Below, piece by piece: positions 12,753 to 22,331 of a DNA stretch of 64,000 bases. A model generated the notes under the pieces. The model was not told the origin of the DNA, did not search any database, and saw only the letters and a program-made list of their open reading frames with translations. The DNA lies in NCBI GenBank assembly GCA_933207985.1, contig OW240913.1, positions 329,789,960-329,853,959 on the forward strand, written 5' to 3'. The number at the start of each line of letters is the position of its first letter. The first letter of the stretch is position 1. The translations under genes and the position numbers were made by a program. Origin of the DNA: Pelobates cultripes. Lineage: Eukaryota; Chordata; Amphibia; Anura; Pelobatidae.

Positions 12753-14039
12753 TAAATATTAATAAATAACTCTAGAGTGATTTGGCATGGTGCATCCTAT
12801 GGTGCATCCTTTGTTCCGCTGTTCCAATCAATAGAAATGCTATCTGATCAATTATAGCAGTGGACACAGTAAGTTGTTCCTATAAATGGCTATAGAACAG
12901 GATTTGTATAAATGTGCACTGTGAACCAATTTTAAGCATGACTTCAATCTTGCAAAATTATCTAGAGTGATTAGATCTGCAAAGATTGTGTGAGTTATAA
13001 AATGTTAGTTTTTACAAACCATGTATTGGAATCACACTAATGCCATCCTGTTATGTAAAAAGATAATTATAAAGAGATTATGATGTTAGGAAGAACAATA
13101 GAAATGCCAATATTAACTCACTATATTCACTTATCTTCCCCTCTAAAAGCATTAGAGTGCATGATTAAGCCAGAATACTAGACTTTGCTTCTGTGCCAAT
13201 CTTACTGGTAGACAATTATGAACTTCCTTTGATGAGTTCTCCTTGTCTTACAAACCCTGTTAACAGAATTTACTATCGCGGCATCCAATGGCTATTAAAT
13301 TAACCTACATGTTTTATTTTAAATGAAAAAACGCTTGGTCTAATGTATAGAATTGGCACTGTATGGATAATGTGTTTTTCTTGAACAATTAGTATACATT
13401 TATGATATTATTAAGCTAATGCAGGATTTTTAGGATTCAGGTCCTGTCCATAGCTAAATCACAAATGTAACTGAACTGAAAATTTGAGAATAAACGCCAC
13501 ATCAAAGGATATTTCCTAACTGGTAACAATTATGTAAGAATCTCTTATGTTATAGCTAAATAATATTGCATACAATATGGCAAAAACCTCCACCTCCATG
13601 TAGATCTCAATAATCCTGTCTCTATATATTGAGTTATATGGCAGAATTTCTCTTAAAATAAAAGTTTCAGAGAGATGCCTATAGTCTTAAAATATAAAGA
13701 CAAGTGCAATAACTCTCAATAATACCCTGCCCTATACAGAGAAATAATGGGGACAACTGCGCCCACACGGCTAGGGACTCACAGTGTGTACAAACCAAAT
13801 TTGTGGGTACAAATAAATAATCAAACAACTTATTATTAAAACAGCCGCACTGCAACTAAATGTAAGAATATCAAATACGTTTATAACAAAAGGGTACTCA
13901 AAAAAACAACCTCAAAATTGCTAAAAATATTATAAAACAATCTATAACCTTTAATTTGAATATATATATATATTATAAAAGACACAATATCAGGGCACAT
14001 CACAATTATACTATAAAACTACCATTTAGGTGACTTGCC
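12753..14039 (+). other. Intron, no clear element
   Basis: AT-rich. A short (TA) run sits near 13962. The block 13730-13990 has the look of a dispersed repeat (GTGTGTACAAACC and neighbouring lines), but I could not define ends. Confidence 0.45.
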
Positions 14040-14526
14040 CCCCACTTTTTAGTTAAAACTTACCTTATTTTCATCTCTCCACGGGTCTGCAGGCACTGGC
14101 CCTGCCCTTGATCCACCTTTTTGGCTGACATCATCAGAATTGATGCTATCAGCCAATCCAAAGCATTAGATTGACTGAGATCGTCAACGAGGTGGGACTG
14201 GGGTGGGGTCAAACACCATCCTGGCCAATCAGCATCTCCTCATAGAGATGTATTGAATCAGTGCATCTCTATCAGGAAAGTTCAGCATCTCCATGTAGAG
14301 CATGGAGACGCTGAATGGCAGAGCAGCACGCTGTGCAGAGCTGCGCCAGAAAGTACCTCCAGTAGCCATCTGAGGAGTCACCACTGGAGTTGTCCCTAGG
14401 CTTTATTGTAAACACTGCCTTTTCTCTGAAAAGACAGTGTTTATAACAAAAATCCTGCAGGTACGGACTATACTCACCAGAACAACAACATTAAGCTGTT
14501 AACTTTCTGGTTACTATAGTGTCCCT
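14040..14526. mobile_element. T2-like MITE, only right end certain
   Basis: The right end reads GGTTACTATAGTGTCCCT followed by TTAA (14527-14530), the standard terminus of this family. The interior carries CATCTCCATGTAGAGCATGG and ACTGCCTTTTCTCTGAAAAG. The left boundary is set by the change from AT-rich sequence and is approximate; no left TTAA terminus was found. Confidence 0.55.
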
Positions 14527-14530
14527 TTAA

Positions 14531-14638
14531 TTGCTAGTAGGTAGGATAAAAAGCAGCAATAAAGCAGATGAGGTATACACAAAAAGGTCACTTCACCTAA
14601 ACAGTGGAAAAAGGGGAAATCAAGGTTTATAAAACCCC

Positions 14639-14672
<34 letters not shown>

Positions 14673-15142
14673 CATATGAGCCCTCATATGAAAAAATAGT
14701 CACCACCTGAAAAATGCTGAAGTATCCAGCAGACAGTAGAGATGTCCTGTAACGTATGATCCAGAAGAGCACAGCAGAGTACAATTTCTGCCTGAATCAT
14801 CAGGTATCATCAGCTGAGCTCCATGGAAGAGGAAGTTTTTCAAGCTGGGCTGTTTAGCAGACATCTCCCACATTAGCAATACCCATTTTGTCCATATTTT
14901 GGTAAGTATTGGTAGACTGAGCAAGTCAAATATGGACAAAATAGATATTGCTAATATAATAGGAAAGAAGAGGACCGGGATACAAACAATATAGAAGCAG
15001 AACAAAAACTATCACCACAATATAAACGTGACAATAGTGTGTAGCAAGTATATAATATACTTATCTAATTAGTAAAGATGAACAGCCTCCCAAAGATCAC
15101 TTCCCAGGTGGTGATCTTATATCAACCAGAATATAGACTAAA
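14531..15142 (+). other. Intron with (TA)n tract
   Basis: Plain intron containing an uninterrupted TA run at 14642-14669. Nothing else recognised. Confidence 0.5.
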
Positions 15143-15706
15143 AACCATATGGGATACGGCTAAAGAGAACATAAACAGAATATAGTGTAATACAGTTTAA
15201 AGTGAAAATGTGCGTTAAATGTCCATAAATATATGCACTCACAGGATGAAGGTAATAAATGCGCTCAAAGGGTGCCTCCCCTGATGGTGATGGGGGGCTA
15301 TAAATCCCTCTCCTTGGTCCCTCTTTAAATCAGGACTCCAGATGGTAAGTTGGAAAAAATTAGCAGCTTTATTATAGATAAAAGGTTGAAATAAAACCTA
15401 TATAATGCTTAAAAACTGCAATTATGGTTTATATTAGGACCATATTTGCTGTTTTAAGCATTATATAGGTATTATTTCATCTTTTTATCTATAATAAAGC
15501 TGCTAATTTTTTCCAACTTACCATCTGGAGTCCTGATTTAAAGCAGCATACATGGACCGAGGAGAGGGATTTATAGCCCCCCATCATCATCAGTAGAGGC
15601 ACCCTGTGAGTGCATCTATTTATAACGCACATTTTCACTTTAAACTGTATTACACTAAATTCTGTTTATGTTCTCTTTAGATTCTACAGCCGTATCCCAT
15701 ATGTTT
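15143..15706. repeat. Long foldback repeat, about 285-bp arms
   Basis: The left arm 15143-15428 is repeated in inverse orientation at 15441-15706 around a 12-base spacer. Matching landmarks are CATATGGGATACGGCTAAAG against the inverse of GCCGTATCCCATATG, GACTCCAGATGGTAAGTTGG against CCAACTTACCATCTGGAGTC, and the CTATATAATGCTTAAAA / TTTTAAGCATTATATAG pair at the centre. Differences and small gaps show the arms are not fresh. No TSD or known terminus was identified, so it may be two inverted copies of one repeat rather than a mobile element of its own. Confidence 0.8.
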
Positions 15707-15994
15707 TTTTGCCTACATTCAAGAAGAGGACCGGGTCATGGGTGCCTTGGAAATTCCCAGTTTAGGTCAAACCATGTAAAAAAAAAAAATACCCAGAAAC
15801 GGGGACATCTCTTTTCTGAGAATTTCAAAGCATTTAATGCCATATGCCTCATCTCTGATTGATCATTCATGATTGGAGGGCTGTTTTAATGAATCAATAA
15901 AATACAAGTCCAACAGCAACCAAAATGAAACCAAAATCAAAGTTTTATATTTTTTGAAGTTGTGGACTGCACAAGCTAATGAGAAAGCACTGGC
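15707..15994 (+). other. Intron, nothing recognised
   Basis: Short stretch between two repeats, containing a poly-A run at 15778-15788. Confidence 0.5.
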
Positions 15995-15998
15995 TTAA

Positions 15999-16469
15999 AG
16001 GGACACCGTAGGCACTGTATCTGCTTCATCTCATTAAACTGGTTATAGTGTCTGGAGTCCTCTGGTACCATCATTTCTTTCAGCATTAAACAGTTTTAAA
16101 TGTTGTAATGTTTTAATGCTAAACAAGAGAACCCGGCAGTCCATCCCCTCTGTGCTGCTTTGGCTAATAAGGAAGTATTACCCTGAGCAGCAATGGGCAG
16201 CTGTGATTGGCTGAGAGTGTCAGCTGACTGCTTTTAAACTGTCAGAGCTCCAACTGACGGTATGAACGGGTATGACAACAAGGAAGTGTGTAATCTCTGC
16301 CTTAGCTACACATACAGAAGGGGCCGGACTGTGGGTGACCAGGGACTCTTATTTTGTGGCATACTGCACAAACATGGTGCAACACTGAATGGAGGGACAG
16401 TGCCAGGGCACTCCAGGCACTATAACCAATTCAAAGAGACAAAGTGGTTATAGTGACTACAGTGTCCCT
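15999..16469. mobile_element. T2-like MITE, complete, 471 bp
   Basis: TTAA at 15995-15998 and 16470-16473 flank inverted ends AGGGACACCGTAGGCAC and GTGACTACAGTGTCCCT. The interior is non-coding. The right TTAA also serves as the left boundary of the next copy. Confidence 0.8.
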
Positions 16470-16473
16470 TTAA

Positions 16474-16717
16474 GCAGCAATTGATGGTAGTGTCACCTGA
16501 CCACTTTTAGCCAATCATATTAATGTTTTGCTGATATTAATTTATATGTCTAAGGAAGAGTGTAATATTTGCCTTAACATGACCTCCAGTGAGGGCAAAG
16601 CTGTGGGTAGATGGGGACTCTCATTCAGTGTTAAACCATTCGAAAAGGCACAAGGGGATTCCAGGCACAATATCCATTTCAATTAGATTAAATAGTTGTA
16701 ATGCCTAGAGTGTCCCT
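16474..16717. mobile_element. Partial T2-like MITE in tandem
   Basis: Homologous to roughly the right half of the preceding element: AAGGAAGAGTGTAATATTTG against AAGGAAGTGTGTAATCTCTG, then GATGGGGACTCTCATT and a closing GAGTGTCCCT before TTAA (16718-16721). It starts directly after the TTAA of its neighbour without a left terminus, so it looks like a partial tandem duplication or a 5'-deleted second insertion. Confidence 0.7.
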
Positions 16718-16721
16718 TTAA

Positions 16722-17685
16722 TCACTGGTAACTCAGTGCATCTGTACTTGCAAGAAGACTTGAGAAAAGCTCTGTTCAGGTGCAACCCAGGGACTATGGG
16801 CCAACAGAGCAAGTAGTCAGCCCGGCAAGAGCGTCAGTTGGAGTTGTAGTTTGCAACAACTACACACCACAATTCCAACCATGTATTCTTCTGTTCTGTG
16901 TTCATGCCTCCAACCTTTATAAGTATGAGTTTGGCATACATTTGTGCTTGGTTACAGCCGCTCACTATTGGGTAAATAATCACCAAAGGGTTAATACAGC
17001 ATCACTGTTGTACTCATAATTTGGTCCATAATTTAAACATAATTCTTTTTCCTTTCTCCTGCTGTCTAATTTCAACTTTATATATCTTCTTTCTTCCTTG
17101 ACTTTATTACGTTGGCAGAATTCTAACCACTTTTATATCACAATTTTGGCACCATTGATGGAAAATGGCTGGTTACTTAATAAAGCTAAAATAATTGTAG
17201 TTGAAATATACATTATACTCTGCTTTACACTGATAGAAATGACAACTGTCATTATAGTTTTTTTCTCACTGCTGTTTATTACAATTAATAAACACCCAGC
17301 TTACAGAATTACTTTTCTATTTTACGACCTTGTGATAATTTAATGGCATACATCATTAGTTAAATAGGTTTTAGTTCATGCTTTCTTTTAGTTAATGATC
17401 TGAATGTATATTATCATCATTTAGACGTAAAATCATGCAGAAAAGCATGCTGCATTGATATGAATAGGTGTTGTTAAGTAGAATTACAGTCTCACTTTGG
17501 TTTATTAATAAAAATGTTCAGTGTCGCTTCCTTTTCCAATATGATCTGTATCAGAATGAATGATAAATGAATCATCTGACATTACTACGGATGGCAAATT
17601 ATTCAAATAAATGTACAGCTTATTATTCATGCATCGTTTTCTACTGTATCATCATTTTAACGTTTTGTTGCAAATAGCCTAGAAA
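16722..17685 (+). other. Intron, nothing recognised
   Basis: AT-rich sequence. Open frames at about 16780-17020 and 17098-17343 lack domain similarity and splice context. Confidence 0.5.
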
Positions 17686-18083
17686 ATGAAAGGAACGCTG
17701 TAGTGTTAGAAATACAAAGCTGTATTGCTAACACTACAGTGTCCCTCTGCCCCTGCGGCCTCCCCCCTTGCCCTATAGCACATCCACATAAAGGGTTAAC
17801 AAACCCTTTAAACACATATCTAATTCCAGGGCCGATGTCCTTAGGCACGGAATTAGGCTCCTCCTCTGCCAATCTCCGCACGATCCGGGACCCTAACGAG
17901 CATGTGCAGTGAGCACCACCCATGAATTAGATTTCCCAATAGACAGCATTGAATCAATGCTTTCCAAAGTTTTTTTTCAACTCAAAACTCTGTGAAACTG
18001 TAGAAAAGGCCTCTAGTGGCTATCTGGTAGACAGCAACTAGAGGCAGTGTTAACCCTGCAATTAAAACATTGCAGTGTCTCTA
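17686..18083. mobile_element. Decayed T2-like MITE
   Basis: Left end GAAAGGAACGCTGTAGTG and right end GCAGTGTCTCTATAA are degenerate versions of the AGGGACACTATAG terminus. Inside are the family landmarks CTCTAGTGGCTATCTGG and GACAGCAACTAGAGG. An inner perfect inverted pair CTGTAGTGTTAG / CTAACACTACAG lies at the left. The outer TTAA has been lost. Confidence 0.55.
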
Positions 18084-18225
18084 TAAACATATGCTTGTGC
18101 TATATCCTTCCTTATGAGTTAATTTCTTTTACATTACTATTTATTTGGATGTGCTGCATCTATTGTCGATTATGCGTATATGTCCTTCCCCTTTTTATCT
18201 CAGTGTTTTGCTCGATGACCTAGAC

Positions 18226-19756
18226 CAGGGGTAGGCAACCTTTTAGCAGCACTGTGCCAAAATATGATTGTGATGTCCCGTAGCGTGTCGGTCCTATTTC
18301 TTTAAATTGAGGTGTGCATGTTGCCATATTCTGCTTGTGTTATTTATACTGCAGTTGCTTTGTATCTTTGTATTTGTGCGTATATGAGCTATTATATTGT
18401 ATATGTTCATTAATAGTTTGTGGTATCATGTATAATACCTATGAATTTTGGCTGTGTATGGGGGCTGCTTGTGGAATTGTGTGTGGATGGATATGTGGTA
18501 GTGTGTGTATGTGTGGGGTCTGTTTGGGGTATTGCATGTGAGAAGCTGCATGTGGGGTTGTGTGTATGTATGTGGATTGTTGGTGGCGTTGTGTTTGTGC
18601 GGACTGTATGTGTGTTTGTGTGTGAGCTGTTTGCATTATTTGTATGAGGGGAGGGCTATTCTGCAGCTCTGTGTATATCTAGCAGCGTGGGAGGCTTCCC
18701 TGGTGTAACGGACCGTTTCAGCACACAAGGGGTTAAAACCGTTTAGGCGATCGTCCCCTTTCAGAGATGCAGGCACAGCTACTGTAGAACACCAAACTCC
18801 CGAACCGCAAATAAGGGAATGCTCTAATCTCCCGAACTGCATACAATATAGCACTCCAAACTCACGAACTGGAACCTCACGATTAGCTGCTAGCAGACGA
18901 ACAGGAAAAGCACCCAAGCGGCTTACACTCCTGGCAATCAGTCTCTAACAGCATACAGTAAATCCCCCCCAAAGATGAGACAAAGCTCTGTGTTGAGGGT
19001 CAAGGAGTGAACAGTCAGAGCTGTGGGTTTATTGTGCTTATGTATACATTCTTACACATTAGTACCACCCACAGGGTTTTGGAACACGACCAATAAACAC
19101 ATACAATACACTCAGACACTCCCACACAAAATCCTCCCCTCTGCCTGTGATACAATTACCTTACACAATGGGTAATGTAATTATAACAAGCAGAGAAATA
19201 CAATTTTTCCACATTATTCATAACTTGAAAAGTATGCATCACATTCACGTCATGGCATAGCTATCTGGCATAGCTATCTGGGGTATCACCGCTCAAACAG
19301 GGCAAGCACCAAATGACCCGGCTTTCATGTCTTTGCAGGGAAAAATCAAGCCTTTTAACATGGGGCCATAATCCAAAGGCAACAGGCGAGCAACCAGGCT
19401 TCTCCAATGCAATGTGGCGAGATTGGTCTCGTCACACCTGGGTTTTAGTGGGGACCAGGTTGGCCAGGTACAGGTCAAGGACAGAAGCTGCAATAGGAAG
19501 CTGTGGGCTGCTCTACTCCAGTGTGAATTCCCATTCACAAGTGCTGGGAGGAAGTGATCTGAGATCACTTCCTCTACGTGCTGCAATGCATAAATGGAGG
19601 ATTGTCCTTCACCACCTTTTCGTATTAGCAGATATCTGAAGTTTCACTGGGACTCCTGACAGGCCAGAGCCTGTTTGGCTCTTGTAGCCTTGAGTGCCGT
19701 GCAAAGGCACCTCGAGTGCCATGCATGGCACTAGTGCCGTAGGTTGCCTATCCCTG
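18226..19756. mobile_element. hAT element (CAGGGGTAGGCAACC), carrying an LTR
   Basis: Inverted ends CAGGGGTAGGCAACC (18226) and GGTTGCCTATCCCTG (ending 19756) are bounded by a perfect 8-bp duplication, ACCTAGAC (18218-18225 and 19757-19764). The 8-bp TSD and CAGGGG terminus indicate hAT. The inner flank repeats the word GTGCC/GGCAC several times. Most of the interior is a later insertion (18704-19436); without it and one TSD copy the element is about 0.8 kb. A TG-rich segment at 18310-18640 gives low-complexity open frames that are not genes. Confidence 0.85.
18704..19436. mobile_element. Putative solo LTR, 733 bp, with 5-bp TSD
   Basis: Begins TGTAACGGACCGTTT and ends GGTCTCGTCACA, so it has TG...CA ends, and it is flanked by a perfect 5-bp duplication CCTGG (18699-18703 and 19437-19441). 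A second relative lies at 44222-45491. The TG...CA ends and 5-bp duplication fit an LTR retroelement (Gypsy/ERV-type) reduced to one LTR by recombination. The ends are also weakly inverted (TGTAACGGACC against TGTGACGAGACC), so a DNA transposon cannot be excluded. No gag, pol or env is present. It was inserted into an older hAT element. Confidence 0.65.
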
Positions 19757-19764
19757 ACCTAGAC

Positions 19765-21955
19765 GGAGCTTCCAGCTCAGTTCATCAGGTCCGCAATCCG
19801 CTGCCATTGTCTGCCCTCTGTAATGTAGATATTGGCTGGTGTTTGTGAGAAGTGTGCGAGTAGTTTAACTACTTATCAGGAATACTGTGGTTACACTTAC
19901 AGGGTTATTTACTAAATGCCAGCTTTTTTTAAGGATGGACAAAATCCGGTGAAAATGTTGAATGTTCGACTCTCTAGCAGCCAGCCGGCAAATAGTTAAA
20001 AAACATTGGCAGTGTGAGGGTAAATTATGTGATGGCAGGCTAGGGCTTGCTATGTAAATAAATAAAACCCTAATTACTATAAGGGAGGTTTAAAACCTAG
20101 CTACCACTACTACTTGAAAAGGCCCCATACTCACCCCTGTGCTCCCACACGTGGGCATTGGGTGGGGTACATTAAAAAAAGTAATGGAAGTGGATAGATT
20201 ACTGTTCAGTGGGTGTGGGCTATTATAATATAAGGGGAACCCTCCCGGCCCCCACCCACTGGCAGCAGGTGTGAGCCTTAATTATAATATTCAAAGAAGA
20301 AAATCACCAAGTTCTCACAGCTTGCAATACTTGCAACTAAAGCCATAGCCAGAACCTGTACCTCATTAGGAACATTCAAAGATTCACTCATGTCTCACAG
20401 CTTCTAGCTGAAGCAAATAGTGAAGGTAGTATTTTTAAAGGACTACCTCAAGAATAGCTTTCTGCATAATGTTACCATCTTTATTTTAATTTGTATCCTT
20501 ATGTACCTCCCTGCCATATAGCATTACTGATTTATTGACAAACTATTGTCCCTTCCTTGTGCAACTCTTGTTTTAATTAATGTTTATTTTATTAGTGCCA
20601 TTCCACATTTTGTCTGCCTAATTTATGTCACTACCAGCGGCCTAATTGGGAAAAACTTTCGGCCCAGGCATCTTTGAATCTCATCAGCTCACTGAGAAGG
20701 GTGGGGCCAGAGAGGGGGTGTTTTGTCATCACCAATGACAAGCATGACCCCTCTCAAATTGAGCATATTGGTTCAATGCTCTTCCAGGGCAGACCATGCG
20801 CAGAACTCTGCTGGAGAGCTCTTGCATAGGAAAAAGGCCCTGTATTTGTACTGCACAGCGCAAGCAAATTTATTAACTGTGTTTGCTTGTGACTTGCCTT
20901 TGGTGTCTCCATAAGGGGTGCGGGGGGGGTACCAGAGGACAAAAGAATCAGGAAAGTGTATTGTGCATTTGCTTGGGGTCTGCTTGTGGGATTGCGTGTG
21001 TGTAGAGTGAGCTGATCATGGTGTGGGATTGTATTAATAGGTCGGTTTCAGTCGTGTTGTGTTTGTGGTGTAATATGTGTGGCCATTTTTTTATATATAT
21101 AAATTATGATCTATGCAATGCATAAACAATGTGTTGTCTCTAGCCTAGAGTATCCTTTCAAAATATGAAAATATTTAGTGAATAGGAATTAAGAAAATAA
21201 TACTTTTCGACCATTATTTTTTAAATGATTACAAGCATCTATGTGTTCTACATACGATTCAGCCATTGAAAAAAAAGGAGAAAAAAATCCCAGTAAGAAT
21301 GTTTAAGCACCAATATTACATTTCTGAGTGATATTTCAGCCTGCAGATGGCAGAAGCTACTAATAGGGGTTGTATCTTTATTCTTAATGGGGGGCAGTGC
21401 ATTGGTATTTTGTATGCAGGGGACTCAGCATTCCTTTAATAAGTAGTTGACATTGGTGATGTCCCTTAATTTGCTTAAATCTAATTGGCTCTTTTATCAG
21501 TCAAACCTATATGGATTGGCAATTGATCAGGAAGGGTCAGCCATGACTATGCATGGAGTTAAATAATGGAACCGCAATTTGAAGCCATTGTTGCATAATA
21601 ATCAGCAGAATTGTAGGAGAACAAATGAGGATAGAGTCAGAAGGCATGGAAAATAGTTAAGTTTCCCATGTTGTTCAAGTTCAAAACAAAGGCATTCCAC
21701 AGTATATAAATTTTAAATACACCTTATTTTGCCTCAAGTCTTGAAGCTTTTTTTTTTCTTTTACTTTTTTTTTTTTTTAAGGTGAACTGAGTGCTTTTCT
21801 GAAACTGCATCAAAGAAATAAAAAGCAATCTCAAAAAACAAAAAAGGAATTTCAGAATTAGTTAAGTTCATAATTCTGAGAGCAGAAAAGCAGAGTAATA
21901 TTATAGATTTCTTTTTTACTGGTTTATTTATCCAAAAACTGTTTTTGAAAAAAAC

Positions 21956-21960
<5 letters not shown>
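19765..21960 (+). other. Intron, unassigned repeat-like blocks
   Basis: Mixed intronic sequence. The block 20640-20940 is GC-richer than its surroundings (GGTGGGGCCAGAGAGGGG, a G run near 20924) and looks like a fragment of a dispersed repeat. I found no terminal repeats or TSDs. A poly-T run sits at 21767-21778. Confidence 0.45.

Positions 21961-22020
<60 letters not shown>
21961..22020. repeat. (TA)30 microsatellite
   Basis: Uninterrupted TA dinucleotide run. It lies 78 bases before the hairpin at 22099-22280; a second (TA)n tract begins at that hairpin's other end. Confidence 0.95.
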
Positions 22021-22021
<1 letters not shown>

Positions 22022-22098
22022 CAAAAAGAACAGTAATTCCTGCACTCCAACCTTCAAAATGTATAAATACCTGGTGCTCTGGTTGCAAAAATTGGTAG

Positions 22099-22274
22099 AT
22101 TCAAAAAATAACCGGCACTCACGGTTTTCTCAAGTAATATCACTTTTATTCCGAGTATCGACATTTCAGCTCCTCAATGAAATGTCCTGATGAAAGCTCT
22201 TTTGAGGAGCTGAAACGTCGATACTCGGAATAAAAGTGATATTACTTGAGAAAACCGTGAGTGCCGGTTATTTT

Positions 22275-22280
<6 letters not shown>
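22099..22280. repeat. Near-perfect hairpin, 78-bp arms
   Basis: The left arm 22099-22176 is the inverse of the right arm 22203-22280 with one mismatch seen (A at 22162). The 26-base loop lies between. Arm landmarks: AATAACCGGCACTCACGG and its inverse CCGTGAGTGCCGGTTATT. Loop and right arm together contain CTGATGA (22187-22193), a 5-bp stem AGCTC/GAGCT, and GAAAC (22212-22216), the order of a hammerhead ribozyme core. (TA)n tracts lie on both sides. The arms look like two inverted copies of a short repeat of the ACGTTTCAGC type. Confidence 0.85.

Positions 22281-22328
<48 letters not shown>
22281..22328. repeat. (AT)n microsatellite
   Basis: AT dinucleotide run directly abutting the hairpin. 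Confidence 0.95.

Positions 22329-22331
<3 letters not shown>

Noticed and set aside
17657..17923. Opposing open frames of 69 and 88 codons
   Set aside because: Both fall in a decayed T2-like MITE with internal inverted repeats, which tends to open frames on both strands.
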